From: Azoarcus sp.
GTDB taxonomy: Bacteria; Pseudomonadota; Gammaproteobacteria; Burkholderiales; Rhodocyclaceae
Direction: 5' to 3'
DNA length: 64,000 nucleotides
Assembly: GCA_030656215.1 (NCBI GenBank)
Contig: JAUSOD010000091.1
Location: 40,356 to 104,355, forward strand
Shown in pieces: positions 1-9,444 of this stretch (positions within the stretch are counted from its first letter, which is position 1; the number at the start of each line of letters is the position of its first letter). Both the position numbers and the translations under genes were made by a program. The notes under the pieces were generated by a model. It was given only the letters and a program-made list of their open reading frames with translations, ran no database searches and was not told the DNA's origin.

Positions 1-473
1 GGGCTCAGCCCGGTTGCCGTCAGGGCGATGTAACTGGTTTCGGCCACGGGCTCGGCCACCAGCGCAGCCTGGATGCCCTGTACCGGATCCGGACCAAACT
101 CCGACAGGTCGACGCCCTGTTGGCGCAGCGCAGGCAGCGCAGCCTCGATCAGCGGGCGACTCGACAACACCCCGGCTTCGGCCTGCAGGCTGGCGCCGTT
201 GCCTGGCCCGGGCGTGGTCGTGACCGTCGCCGACCCGGGTTCGGCCACCACCGGCAGGGAGCGGACAACCGCGCCGGTCTTGACCGCGATCGTGGCCTGC
301 GCACGGTATTCGGCGGGACGAGAGTAGGTGTAGGCCAGACCGATCGCCAGACTGGCAAGAAACACAAGCAGAAACACCTGCAGACGTCGGCGATTGCCCC
401 GCGCCGCACGCTCGTCCGCGGCATCCGATTCAAGTTGTCGATTAGCGTTAATCAAGGTTTCGAAGCCAAGCAT
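1..473 (-). CDS. Wzz/GumC-like polysaccharide co-polymerase, N-terminal part
   Basis: This reading frame starts at an ATG at 473 and runs off the left edge of the window without a stop, giving 157 residues. A charged cytoplasmic N-terminus is followed by one membrane segment at about residues 31-50, then by YSRPAEYRAQATIAV and a later LSSRPLIEAAL. That arrangement is typical of the first part of Wzz-domain chain-length regulators and GumC-type exopolysaccharide export proteins, which sit in the inner membrane with a large periplasmic part. A GAGGA about 8 bases upstream supports the start. The C-terminal half, including any tyrosine-kinase domain, lies outside the window, so the subtype cannot be decided. 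Confidence 0.6.
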   Translation of the reverse strand, partial: MLGFETLINANRQLESDAADERAARGNRRRLQVFLLVFLASLAIGLAYTYSRPAEYRAQATIAVKTGAVVRSLPVVAEPGSATVTTTPGPGNGASLQAEAGVLSSRPLIEAALPALRQQGVDLSEFGPDPVQGIQAALVAEPVAETSYIALTATGLS

Positions 474-751
474 GGCAAAAATCCTCGACACTTCGCCATG
501 CCGATCACTTGAAAGCTCGAGGCTGGCGAAAAAAGGTGAGACTCAAAGTCACATCAGAAAGTATCCGGGGCGCATGGAGCCGCGGTCAATCCCGGGTTTG
601 GGGCATAAGGTCGTGAATTTCCAGTGTAGTCCGGCCCAGGCAGCCGGCCAGCGCCGATCTCATGGAGGGTGTGCTCCGCTTCACAGCGAGCCTTCATCGA
701 TCGAGCTTTGCGCCAGGATCATCGATGGGCCACATCAGCGGCCGAATGCAC

Positions 752-2026
752 TCAGCGATAGGCGATGTCGCGCAGCCACAGACTGATCTGGGGCACATAG
801 GTGATCAACAGCAGGCATCCGATCACGGTGGCGACGAAGGGCAGCAGCGGACGGATCATGCGTTCGAGCGGCACCTTGGCGATCGAGCTCGCGGCAAACA
901 GATTTACGCCAAACGGCGGCGTGATCATGCCGAGCGCGAGGTTAATGACCATGATGATGCCGAAATGCACCGGATCGACCCCGAAGCTGATCGCCACCGG
1001 CAGCAGCAGCGGTGCGAGCACGACGATGGACGCGGAAGTCTCGATGAACATGCCGATCACGAACAAGGCGCCATTGACGCCGAGCAGGAAGCTCGTCCTG
1101 TCGCTGAAGATGCTCGCCAGCCACTGACCCAGCGCGTCGGGTACGCCGGCACGGTTGAGCAGAAAGCCGAACACGCCGGCGTTGGCGATGATGAACATGA
1201 TGGTCGCGGTCGACACCACCGAGCGATGCAGCGTTGCCGACAGCTGGGAAAAACTGATGCGGCGGTAGACGAACATCCCCACCACCACGGCATAGACCAC
1301 CGCCACCACGGAGGCCTCGGTGGGGGTGAAGATGCCGCCGTAGATACCACCCAGGATGATCACCGGCATCAACAGCGCAAGCCAGGCGCTGCGCAGCGCG
1401 GACCACATGGACAGACGGCCTTCGCCGTCCTGCAGGCCGAGGCCGTTGCGACGTGCATACAGCCACACATAGGCCATCAGCGCACCGGCGATCAGGATGC
1501 CCGGCACCACCCCGGCAATGAAAAGCTCGCCGGTGGACGTGTCGGTGGAGACCGCGAACAGGATCATCGGAATGGAGGGCGGGATGATCACCCCCAGCTC
1601 CGCCGCCGTGGCCTGCAGCGAGGCGGCAAACGGCGCCGGGTAACCGTGACGCACCATGGCCGGAATCAGGATCGCGCCCACGGCAAAAGTGGTGGCCACG
1701 CTCGAGCCCGCCACCGCGGCGAAAATCATGCAGGTGAGTACGCAGGTCATCGCCAGCCCGCCCTGCACGCCGCCGACCAGGCTCTTGGCGAACTCCACCA
1801 TGCGCTCGGAAATGCCACCCGCCTCCATCAGGTTGCCGGCAAGGATGAAGAACGGGATCGCCACCAGCGGGTATTTGTCGAGCGCGGCATACAGCTGCTG
1901 CGCGATCACCAGCGAGGGCAGATTGGCCGCGGCGACGCCGCTCATCGCCGCCAGCCCGATCGAGACCGCAATCGGCACGCTGAGGCCGAAGAAGATCAGC
2001 ATGGTCACGATCATCAACTGGGACAT
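752..2026 (-). CDS. dctM: TRAP transporter large permease subunit (DctM family)
   Basis: The 424-residue protein is almost entirely hydrophobic, with about a dozen predicted membrane segments, which is the usual size and form of the DctM subunit of tripartite ATP-independent periplasmic transporters. This subunit forms the ion-coupled translocation channel in the inner membrane. Recognisable stretches include the GLAAMSGVAAANLPSLVIAQ region near the N-terminus and ELGVIIPPSIPMILFAV in the middle. It is the last of three co-directional genes (dctP, dctQ, dctM). The substrate cannot be read from the sequence; C4-dicarboxylates or other organic acids are likely by family. Confidence 0.93.
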   Translation of the reverse strand: MSQLMIVTMLIFFGLSVPIAVSIGLAAMSGVAAANLPSLVIAQQLYAALDKYPLVAIPFFILAGNLMEAGGISERMVEFAKSLVGGVQGGLAMTCVLTCMIFAAVAGSSVATTFAVGAILIPAMVRHGYPAPFAASLQATAAELGVIIPPSIPMILFAVSTDTSTGELFIAGVVPGILIAGALMAYVWLYARRNGLGLQDGEGRLSMWSALRSAWLALLMPVIILGGIYGGIFTPTEASVVAVVYAVVVGMFVYRRISFSQLSATLHRSVVSTATIMFIIANAGVFGFLLNRAGVPDALGQWLASIFSDRTSFLLGVNGALFVIGMFIETSASIVVLAPLLLPVAISFGVDPVHFGIIMVINLALGMITPPFGVNLFAASSIAKVPLERMIRPLLPFVATVIGCLLLITYVPQISLWLRDIAYR

Positions 2027-2084
2027 GGGGCGCTACCGCGTTCGAGAAAGATGGAAGAGGGACAAATGGAAAGCGACGGACGCA

Positions 2085-2582
2085 TCAGCCCTGCGCGTCG
2101 TTGCGCAGCACGGGCGTTTCTGCCGGGTCGGAAAGACGGGCCAGCACCGCGATCGCCGCCAGCGTGGCACCGATCGGGATCGCTATGTAGATCCAGGAGA
2201 TGGAGATATCCAGACTGGGCACGGTCTGAAAGCGCACCCGCCAGGTCATCTGCCCGCCGATCCAGCCCAGAAAACCGAGGAAGCCGGCACACACCAGCGA
2301 CACCGTCCACTCCAGCCAGCGCCGGTAAAGCGGCCCGAGCACGGTACGCAGCAACTCCACACCGAGCATCGCCCCCTGGCGAAAGGCAAGCGCGACGCCC
2401 AGCAACACCGCCCAGATCAGCAAGGCTCGGGTGAGCACTTCGCTCCAGTCGGCCGGAGATTCGAGCACGAAGCGGGCAATCACCTGCCAGAAGCCGGCAC
2501 CGACGGCACCGACCAGAAACAGCTGGGCGACGACCGACACGCTCTTGAACAGCATCCGGTCGAGACAACGAAGAAAGATCAT
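2085..2582 (-). CDS. dctQ: TRAP transporter small permease subunit (DctQ family)
   Basis: This protein of about 165 residues has four predicted membrane segments and lies between a DctP-type binding protein and a DctM-type permease, which is the DctQ position. DctQ pairs with DctM in the inner membrane. The WSEVLTRALLIWAVLLGVALAF stretch resembles the conserved W-x-E-E-x3-R region of the family. I chose the ATG at 2582; an upstream TTG at 2606 and an internal ATG at 2555 are alternatives, and none has a strong ribosome binding site. It is separated from dctM by 58 bases and from dctP by 129. Confidence 0.88.
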   Translation of the reverse strand: MIFLRCLDRMLFKSVSVVAQLFLVGAVGAGFWQVIARFVLESPADWSEVLTRALLIWAVLLGVALAFRQGAMLGVELLRTVLGPLYRRWLEWTVSLVCAGFLGFLGWIGGQMTWRVRFQTVPSLDISISWIYIAIPIGATLAAIAVLARLSDPAETPVLRNDAQG

Positions 2583-2711
2583 GGGGACAGTGCCTACTGA
2601 AGTCAAAACCAGAATGAAGGCACAAGCAGCAGCATTGACGCCAGGCGGTCCAAAAAATGCAGGCAGGGGGCGATCAGGTTCCGGTGGACCTGAGCGCCCG
2701 TCAGCCGGTAC

Positions 2712-3698
2712 TTATTGGGTATTCCGGATCGACTCAATCAGCGTCTTGTCGAATTTCTTGTAGTACTCGGCGTAGGCCGGCGCCACCGCATCCTCGAACG
2801 ACTTGCGATCGACCGTGGTCACGACCTGCATGCCTTCGGCCCTGAGCTGCTCGACACCGTTCTTCTCCACCCCATCCACGAAGCCGCGCATCGCCTGGGC
2901 GGCCTTCAGCGCCGCCTCCTGGAACAGCTTTTTGTCGGCCTCGGGCAAGCCGTCATAAACAACCGGCGAAATCATGACCACCGCGGGCGCATACACATGA
3001 CCGGTCAGCGACAGGTGCTTTTGCAGCTGCGACAGCTTGGCCGACGTAATCACCGACAGCGGGTTCTCCTGCCCGTCGATCGTGCCCTGTTGCAGGGCGG
3101 TCGCCACCTCCGGCCAGGCCATGGGCGTGGGCAGGATGCCGATCTGACGGAAGGCGGTGATGTGCACCTGGTTCTCGGTGGTGCGGATCTTCAGCCCTTT
3201 GGCGTCGGCCGCGGTGACGACCGGACGCTTGCTGTTGGTCAGGTGGCGAAAGCCCTGCTCGCCCCAGGCCAGCGCCACCAGACCGCGCTTGGAAAACTCC
3301 GAGAGCATGTCCTGCCCGACCTTGCCGTCGAGCACCTTGCGCGCGTGGGTGAGGTCACGCATCAGGAAGGGGATGTCGAAGACGCCGGTCTGCGGCACAA
3401 AGTTGAGCGTGGCGCCGGTCGACAGAATGGCAACGTCGATCGTACCCAGCTGCAAGCCCTCGATCACCTCACGCTCGCCGCCCAGTGCGCTGTTCGGAAA
3501 CTGCTGCACCTTGAACCGGCCTTTGCCCGACGCCTCGACGGACTTCGCAAACGCCTCGCCGCCAGCGCCGTAATGCGAGTTGGCGGAAAGGGCGTACGCC
3601 ATTTTCAGGGGCGTCTGCGCGCTGGCGGGCAGCGCGACCCCGGTAGCGGTAATCGCAGTAAGCGCAGCAAAGATCGGGGCCAGCCAGGGTTTGCGCAT
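2712..3698 (-). CDS. dctP: TRAP transporter periplasmic solute-binding protein (DctP family)
   Basis: The frame is open further upstream, but the real start is the ATG at 3698, which gives a Sec signal peptide (MRKPWLAPIFAALTAITATG, cleavage near ASAQ) and has GGAG about 9 bases before it. The 328-residue product matches the DctP family in length and has its landmarks: GGEREVIEGLQLGTIDVAI, the GVFDIPFLMRD loop and the conserved arginine region KGLKIRTTENQVH. It captures an organic anion in the periplasm and delivers it to DctQM. It is the first gene of the transporter operon and is divergent from the porin gene. Confidence 0.93.
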   Translation of the reverse strand: MRKPWLAPIFAALTAITATGVALPASAQTPLKMAYALSANSHYGAGGEAFAKSVEASGKGRFKVQQFPNSALGGEREVIEGLQLGTIDVAILSTGATLNFVPQTGVFDIPFLMRDLTHARKVLDGKVGQDMLSEFSKRGLVALAWGEQGFRHLTNSKRPVVTAADAKGLKIRTTENQVHITAFRQIGILPTPMAWPEVATALQQGTIDGQENPLSVITSAKLSQLQKHLSLTGHVYAPAVVMISPVVYDGLPEADKKLFQEAALKAAQAMRGFVDGVEKNGVEQLRAEGMQVVTTVDRKSFEDAVAPAYAEYYKKFDKTLIESIRNTQ

Positions 3699-4168
3699 TA
3701 TGTCGTCTCCAGGGGAAGGTGTTGAACGAGTATCGGGAAAGTCGGCCGGAGAACGCCGCGATGGGCTGCAACCCACCCGCAACCCTCGGCGAAGCCCGCG
3801 ATGGTACCGCCGCAGCCCTGTAGCGGCAAGGAAGTGCGCCGCTGAAGGCCGGCATCTCGCCCTGTGTGAGCCGGGAAGAATGGGGTGCAGGAGCGCCTGT
3901 TTTTGTCCCTTCCTGTGGCAGTTGTATAGAAACGGTACGGTTCGCTTTGCGCTGATCATGACCATTTGTTACCTCACGGTACTGGTTGATCAGCGATGAA
4001 TGCTTGCTTTCGAGCATTTTGCCGGCATCGTCTCCCCCAACGCACGATGCAGGCACGACTGTTGCAATGCACTGCGCACCACGCCATTCCTGCGATGGCC
4101 AAGGGGGACGCTGCATGGGTGGATAGACCCGGCAGCACACATCTATGAGAAACATCTGGAGACGATCC
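3699..4168. other. Divergent intergenic region between dctP and the porin gene
   Basis: This 470-bp stretch lies between two genes that point away from each other and must hold both promoters. No open frame here has a credible start or protein-like composition. A short inverted repeat (AATGCT, 8-base loop, AGCATT) lies at 3999-4018. The sequence at 3950-4020 is noticeably more AT-rich than the flanking genes, which fits a control region. No confident -35/-10 pair was identified. Confidence 0.4.
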
Positions 4169-5299
4169 ATGAAGAAAAAAATCATCGCGATGGCGATTGT
4201 TGCCGCTGCTTCCGGCACCGCGTTCGGCCAGAGCAATGTCACCATTTACGGCAATATCGATATGGGCTACATGCACCGCAGCGGCAGCAACGGCGCGGTG
4301 GCCAGTGGGCGGACGCAGCAAGCCTTGGAGAGCGCCGCCTCAGAGACCTATCTCGGCTTCAAGGGGGCGGAGGACCTGGGCAATGGCATGAAGGCCCTGT
4401 TCGATCTGCAGTATCTGATCGATCCCGATGTGGGCGGTTCACCTGGGTTCGGACGATCGTATGTGGGACTGACCGGCGGCTTCGGAACGGTGGTCGCGGG
4501 CAAGCTGGACGGTCTGCGCTACGGTGTCTACGGCAAGTACAACCCGTTCACCAATTACTCTATCGGCAACTTTGCCTCGATGACCACGCAGTATGATCGT
4601 GCCGCCAATGCAGTGGCCTACATCTCACCAAGTTTCAGCGGCTTCACCCTGATCCTGGCAACATCGACCAATACTCAGACCCAAGAGGGCGCGCTTAATG
4701 GCGTTCATGTTCCCGCGAAAACGGCAGGGGGCAACAAGGGCGACGACCGTCTCTTTTCCATCAACCTGATCTATGCCAACGGCCCCTTGAGCGTTGATCT
4801 TGATTACGAAACCACCAAAGCGGTCGGTTATTCCGACAGCCGCCTGTATGTGCTGACGACGGGTGCCTCCTACGACTTTGGGGTGGTGAAAGTATCGGGC
4901 CTGTACGACGTCATCAAGGGCGACGAGAACTCGCTGATTGGTGGGAACATCGACCTCGATGGGGCTACTGCAGGCCTTCAGAACCTGGGCGGGCTCGCTG
5001 CTGGCCAGGACTATGATCGGCGCAACTGGTTCGTTGGTGTCGAAGTGCCGTTGAACGAGCGAGCACGTGTGCTGGCGAGCTACGGCCGGGTCAAGGACAG
5101 GACCTTGTCGGATGCCGACGCGAGCAAGTGGGCAGTCGGTGCGCGATATGCTTTGTCCAAGCGGACCGAACTGTATGCCGACTATGCTCAGATCAGGAAC
5201 GACTCCAACGCCGCATTCGCCATCAACCCGAAGGGCAATTCGAATGGGGGGGGTGTGGGTGTCAAAGGTGTCGCCGTGGGCATGAAGCACAGCTTCTAA
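4169..5299 (+). CDS. General porin, outer membrane beta-barrel (Gram-negative porin family)
   Basis: The ATG at 4169 follows a CTGGAG ribosome binding site and begins a signal peptide (MKKKIIAMAIVAAASGTAFG) cut before QSNVTIYGNIDMGYM, the typical first beta strand of betaproteobacterial trimeric porins of the PorB/OmpC type. The 376-residue length and the C-terminal strand ending in phenylalanine (VGMKHSF) fit a 16-strand barrel. It allows passive entry of small solutes through the outer membrane. It is divergent from the TRAP operon, so co-regulation is possible but unproven. A run of eight G residues at 5246-5253 lies in the coding sequence near the end. Confidence 0.93.
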   Translation: MKKKIIAMAIVAAASGTAFGQSNVTIYGNIDMGYMHRSGSNGAVASGRTQQALESAASETYLGFKGAEDLGNGMKALFDLQYLIDPDVGGSPGFGRSYVGLTGGFGTVVAGKLDGLRYGVYGKYNPFTNYSIGNFASMTTQYDRAANAVAYISPSFSGFTLILATSTNTQTQEGALNGVHVPAKTAGGNKGDDRLFSINLIYANGPLSVDLDYETTKAVGYSDSRLYVLTTGASYDFGVVKVSGLYDVIKGDENSLIGGNIDLDGATAGLQNLGGLAAGQDYDRRNWFVGVEVPLNERARVLASYGRVKDRTLSDADASKWAVGARYALSKRTELYADYAQIRNDSNAAFAINPKGNSNGGGVGVKGVAVGMKHSF

Positions 5300-5370
5300 C
5301 CCCGCGAGCCTCCGCAACACCGCCGGCGCCGGGTGTCAGGTTTTTGGCGTCGGTTGTGTGCACGTTCCAC

Positions 5371-5405
5371 CACAGGGCGCCTCCAGAGGCGCCCTGTGTG
5401 CTTTT
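5371..5405 (+). terminator. Rho-independent terminator after the porin gene
   Basis: CACAGGGCGCCT and its complement form a long GC-rich stem around 5371-5397, followed by TGCTTTT. It lies about 70 bases after the porin stop codon. Confidence 0.7.
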
Positions 5406-5553
5406 CAGCTTCTGTGAAGTCGCTCTCATGATTTTCGTGAGGTGAATCCGGCCATTCGACAGATGCCGCAGGCACCCGGAGCAGCTAGAGTTCAGGCATC
5501 CCGCCCGTCGGACGCCGACGAAAGCTCAACCCACGCAAGATCAGGAATCCACC

Positions 5554-7662
5554 ATGCGCTGCCGCCGCCCCCAGCCCGCCCCGCTCGCCCTCATGCTCGC
5601 CGCGATGATTGCCGTACCGGTCGCATCACAGGCGCAGGAAAAGACACTGGGCACGGTGGTCATCACCGGCAGCCGGATCGAGGTTTCGCCCTTCGATGTG
5701 CCGTATTCGGTCGAGGGTGTGCAGTTGAACGAAAACGGCACCGAGGGTCTGCGGGTGAATGTGTCGGAGGTGCTCTCCGGCGTGCCCGGCGTGGTCGTGC
5801 AGAACCGCCAGAACTACGCCCAGGACCTGCAGATCTCGGTGCGCGGCTTCGGCGCCCGCGCCGCCTTCGGGGTGCGCGGGGTCAAGCTGATCGCCGACGG
5901 CATCCCCGCCTCCACCCCGGACGGGCAGGGCCAGGCCGCCACCTTCAACCTCGACACCGCCGAGCGCATCGAGGTGCTGCGCGGGCCCTTCGCCACCATC
6001 TACGGCAACCATGCCGGCGGCGTGATCCAGCTCTTCTCGCGCGATGGCAAGGGCACGCCCCGGGTGCGCGGCGGGCTGTTCGGCGGCGATCACGGCACGC
6101 TCAAGATCGACATCGGTGCCGAGGGCGAGAAGAATGGCATCGGCTACGTGCTCGACGCCTCACACTTCGAAACCGACGGCGAGCGCCGCTACAGCGCGGT
6201 CGAACGCGACCAGGGCTTTGCCAAGATCACCCTGGCACCGGACACGGACAGCAAGCTGACCCTGATCGCCAGCGGCCTGCGCCAGCCCGATACCGAAGAT
6301 CCGCTGGGCATCACCTGGGACACCTACCAGCGTGATGAAACAGACGTCGAAACCGTTGCCCTTCAATTCCGCACACGCAAGAGCATCGAACATATGCAGG
6401 GTGGCGCGGTGTACGAGCGTCGCTTCGGCGAGGACCGATTGCAGGTGCAAGCCTACGCCGGGCAGCGCAGCGTGATCCAGTACCAGTCCATCCCCACCGG
6501 GCCGCAGACACCGATCACCCACCCCGGCGGCATCATCGCCTTCGATCGTGACTTTCATGGCGTGGGCGCACGCTGGATCGCCCAACGCACGCTCGGCCCC
6601 GGCAAACTGACCGTGACCACCGGCCTCGACTACGACCGTTCGGAAGACGACCGCCAGGGCTACCAGAACTTCATCGGCACCACGCTGGGAGTCAAGGGCG
6701 CGCTGCGTCGCGACGAGACCGACACCGTGACCAGCCTCGACCCCTATGTGCAGGCGAGCTGGCAGCAAGGCAAGTGGGATTGGACGCTGGGGCTGCGCCA
6801 CAGCAATGTCGAGTTCGAGGTGGACGACCATTTCATCGTCGGCGCCAACGGCGACGACAGCGGCTCGGTGCGCTACCGCAAGACCACGCCTGCGATCGGC
6901 GTGCTCTACCGGGTGACGCCGCTGCTCAACATATATGCCAGCGCCGGCACCGGTTTCGAGACCCCGACCCTGGGCGAACTGTCCTACTCGCCCGCGGGCG
7001 GATTCAACTTCGGCCTCAAACCCTCGACCAGCCGCCAGTTTGAACTGGGGCTCAAGGCCTACACCGGCGAAAGCACCCGGATCAATGCGGCCGTGTTCCA
7101 GATCAACACCGACGACGAAATCGTGGTGGCGGGAGCGGCGGGCGGTCGGACCACCTACGCCAACGCCGGCAAGACCCTGCGCCAGGGTCTGGAACTGGCG
7201 GCCGAAACCGAATTCTCCCGTAACCTGAGTGCGCGTGGCGCGCTGACCGTGATGCGGGCAGAGTACGACGAGGCCTTCGTCACCGGCTCCGGCGCAAGCG
7301 CCACCACCATCCCCAAGGGCAATCGCATCCCGGGCGTACCTGCCGTCTCGGCCTACGCCGAACTCGCCTGGAAGCCGGTTGCCGGCCTCACTACGGCCAT
7401 CGAGACGGTCTATCGGAGCAAGGTCGAGGTCAACGACCTGAACAGCGATCGCGCGGCGCCGGCCTACACCCTGGTCAATCTACGTCTCGGCGCCGAGCAG
7501 CAGTCCGGCCCATGGACTTTCAGCCAGTTGCTGCGCCTGGACAACCTGTTCGACCGCAAGCACATCGGCTCGGTGATTGTCGGCGATCGCAACGGCCGCT
7601 ACTACGAACCCGGCCCCGGCCGCAACGTGTATGGTGGCGTTCGTGCCACCTACCGGTTCTGA
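5554..7662 (+). CDS. TonB-dependent outer membrane receptor
   Basis: The 702-residue protein has a signal peptide (cleavage near ASQAQEK), then a TonB-box-like stretch (TLGTVVITGSRIEVSPFDVP), a plug domain up to about residue 160 (ISVRGFGARAAFGVRGVKL, the RGF element; VLRGPFATIYGNHAGGVI), and a long barrel ending in aromatic strands with a terminal phenylalanine (GGVRATYRF). Such receptors import scarce ligands, usually ferric siderophores, haem, cobalamin or other metal chelates, using energy from TonB-ExbBD. No cobalamin riboswitch or Fur box was recognised upstream, so the ligand is open. A DUF302 gene follows 4 bases after its stop and is probably co-translated. Confidence 0.94.
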   Translation: MRCRRPQPAPLALMLAAMIAVPVASQAQEKTLGTVVITGSRIEVSPFDVPYSVEGVQLNENGTEGLRVNVSEVLSGVPGVVVQNRQNYAQDLQISVRGFGARAAFGVRGVKLIADGIPASTPDGQGQAATFNLDTAERIEVLRGPFATIYGNHAGGVIQLFSRDGKGTPRVRGGLFGGDHGTLKIDIGAEGEKNGIGYVLDASHFETDGERRYSAVERDQGFAKITLAPDTDSKLTLIASGLRQPDTEDPLGITWDTYQRDETDVETVALQFRTRKSIEHMQGGAVYERRFGEDRLQVQAYAGQRSVIQYQSIPTGPQTPITHPGGIIAFDRDFHGVGARWIAQRTLGPGKLTVTTGLDYDRSEDDRQGYQNFIGTTLGVKGALRRDETDTVTSLDPYVQASWQQGKWDWTLGLRHSNVEFEVDDHFIVGANGDDSGSVRYRKTTPAIGVLYRVTPLLNIYASAGTGFETPTLGELSYSPAGGFNFGLKPSTSRQFELGLKAYTGESTRINAAVFQINTDDEIVVAGAAGGRTTYANAGKTLRQGLELAAETEFSRNLSARGALTVMRAEYDEAFVTGSGASATTIPKGNRIPGVPAVSAYAELAWKPVAGLTTAIETVYRSKVEVNDLNSDRAAPAYTLVNLRLGAEQQSGPWTFSQLLRLDNLFDRKHIGSVIVGDRNGRYYEPGPGRNVYGGVRATYRF

Positions 7663-7666
7663 ACCC

Positions 7667-8170
7667 ATGCCCCTTCGCCCTGCCGCACCGCGCCACCAGG
7701 CATTCGCCGCCCTGGTGGCGTTTGTATTGATGCTGCCGGCGACGGCAGGTGCTGACAGCCCGGTCGTGACCGAGGTCGCTGGCGCCACCTTCCACGACAT
7801 CAACACCGCGCTGGTCGACGCGATCGCAGACGAGGGCATCGGCGCCCCCTCGGTCAGCCATTTTGGCAGCATGCTAGCGCGCACCGCCGCCGACCTCGGC
7901 CACCGCCCCGACTTTTACGCCGATGCGCAGATCCACACCTTCTGCAGTGCCGCCATCGCGGCCCGGCTGGCAGCCGAATCGGCGCACAACATCGCGCTGT
8001 GCCCGCTGTCGATTGCGGTCTATCGAGTACTCGAGAAGCCGCACACCATCTACCTGAGCTATCGACGCAGTGCCCCCTCCCCCGGCGGTGAGGCCGCCAA
8101 CGCGCTGCTACAGCGCATCGTGCAGCGCGCCGCCGAGCAGTTTGGCACCCCGTCCCCCCGCCCACGGTGA
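7667..8170 (+). CDS. Periplasmic DUF302-family protein
   Basis: The 167-residue product starts at an ATG only 4 bases after the TonB receptor stop. It has a signal peptide (AFAALVAFVLMLPATAGADS) followed by a DUF302-like domain at about residues 40-145, recognisable from the SVSHFGSMLARTAADLGH and ALCPLSIAVYRVLEKPHTIYLSYRR stretches. A longer frame opens at 7577 inside the receptor gene, but only the start at 7667 exposes a signal peptide. The function of DUF302 is poorly known. The tight pairing suggests the protein acts in the periplasm with the receptor's ligand, which is an inference from position alone. Confidence 0.75.
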   Translation: MPLRPAAPRHQAFAALVAFVLMLPATAGADSPVVTEVAGATFHDINTALVDAIADEGIGAPSVSHFGSMLARTAADLGHRPDFYADAQIHTFCSAAIAARLAAESAHNIALCPLSIAVYRVLEKPHTIYLSYRRSAPSPGGEAANALLQRIVQRAAEQFGTPSPRPR

Positions 8171-8244
8171 GCGTTCCGGCGCCCCGATCTCCGATTGCAC
8201 ACCCCACCGCTTCCGCGCCAGGAGGCTGTCGGACTTGAGGCCGA

Positions 8245-8577
8245 TCAGGATGTTGAAGGCTGCAAAGCAATGACGGCCATCCCCACCAACGCGATTGCCG
8301 CGCCCGAGACATCCCAGCGCGTCAGCGAGACGCCACCGACAACGCGCAGCCAAACCAGTGCAGCCGCGATGTACATACCGCCGTACGCGGCATATGTCCT
8401 ACCGGCCGCCGTGGGGTGCAGTGTCAGAAGCCAAGCAAATAACGCCAACGAAACGGCTGCCGGCAGCAGGAGATAAAGGCTCTTTCCCTGCTTGAGAACC
8501 AGCCATGGCAGGTAGCAGCCGATGATCTCGGCTAACGCCGTGACGGCGAACAACAGACTCAGACGCAGCAGTTCCAC
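8245..8577 (-). CDS. YnfA/UPF0060-family small membrane protein
   Basis: The 110-residue protein has four predicted membrane segments and closely fits the UPF0060 (YnfA) family: the N-terminal [22 protein letters not shown], then [17 protein letters not shown], and the [19 protein letters not shown] signature. The family is related to small multidrug resistance-type transporters, but its physiological substrate is not settled. It stands alone on the minus strand. Confidence 0.9.
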   Translation of the reverse strand: MELLRLSLLFAVTALAEIIGCYLPWLVLKQGKSLYLLLPAAVSLALFAWLLTLHPTAAGRTYAAYGGMYIAAALVWLRVVGGVSLTRWDVSGAAIALVGMAVIALQPSTS

Positions 8578-8729
8578 AACAAACCTCGATGCAATATCGG
8601 GGGTATTTTGTCACAGGCTTCGATAAGCTCGTCTGGTCGGGAAGGCGGTCGGACCTACCCGCCGACTGCGGCTTGCAAGGCGCCAATGCTCGCACCGACT
8701 CCGCCGGCGGCGTTTGCCGGGCACGCAAC

Positions 8730-9059
8730 TCAGCTCACCAGCGCGGAGATGAAGTGTGCCGCCTCCTCGCGGTTATAGAAGCGGGTGGCAAGCACGAAAC
8801 CCGCAATCACCGAGGCCTTCACCGCCGCGATACGGCCGGAGGACGAGCGGGCCACGACGAGTTCGTCGGGCAGGCCGTCGAGCACATGGATGGGGGCCGG
8901 GCGGCCGTCGGCAAAGCGCGACTCGTACACGGTGTGCGTATCGATATCCATGAACGCCGGCCGAAATCCGCACGGACGATTTTCTTCACTGCGCCCACCA
9001 GTTCCCATGAACTCCTGGTTCTGGCGCTGCAGTTGCGTGGTGTTGAGTAGGGTTTGCAT
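8730..9059 (-). CDS. Hypothetical protein, 109 residues
   Basis: I do not recognise this protein. The frame is open from 9125, but the ATG at 9059 has a clear GGAGG 8-9 bases upstream and is the likely start, giving MQTLLNTTQLQRQNQ. The product is soluble and has no signal peptide. Its middle (RPAFMDIDTHTVYESRFADGRPAPIHVLDGLPDEL) and the C-terminal helix-rich end (VIAGFVLATRFYNREEAAHFIS) read like a real folded protein. The good ribosome binding site and codon usage argue that it is expressed. No operon partner is evident. Confidence 0.6.
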   Translation of the reverse strand: MQTLLNTTQLQRQNQEFMGTGGRSEENRPCGFRPAFMDIDTHTVYESRFADGRPAPIHVLDGLPDELVVARSSSGRIAAVKASVIAGFVLATRFYNREEAAHFISALVS

Positions 9060-9444
9060 GATGCTTGCCTCCGCATCAGACTCTAATGGGTTGCCGTACC
9101 GTTCCTGCAGCAAGTTCTGCGCCAATGGTCGCGGGTCGGGATTCGAGGAGACTGGCTATTTCAGGCCGGCGGCGCGAGAGCAAGACGGGCTGCGGGCTCC
9201 AGCGGTGAGAAGCAGATGGGGCGAGTCATCCTGGGTAGAAAGCCCGTGGCGCCTGCCCCTATCCCCGAGGGCAGCATTTGCCACAGCTGTACAGATTTGC
9301 GACACCTGGACCGAACACCGTGCAACACCATGAGCGGCAGTGCCCTGCGCCTGGATCGCCTGCGCAAGACCTGAGTCGCTACACTGCAGTCTTGGCCGAC
9401 ACTTCAATCAGCTCTTCCCTGACCGCCCCCGGACATACCCCCTC
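9060..9444. other. Divergent intergenic region without recognised gene
   Basis: This 385-bp stretch separates two small genes of unknown function that point away from each other. Open frames in it are not protein-like and are probably chance frames of GC-rich DNA. I saw no tRNA, riboswitch or convincing promoter. Confidence 0.4.

Noticed and set aside
662..2434. Long plus-strand open frame of 590 residues antisense to dctM and dctQ
   Set aside because: It is rich in His, Arg, Gln and Asp with no domain, and mirrors the third-codon GC bias of the real minus-strand transporter genes.
5300..5553. Possible cobalamin riboswitch or Fur box before the TonB receptor
   Set aside because: I looked for the conserved B12-box and Fur-box patterns and did not find them in this stretch.
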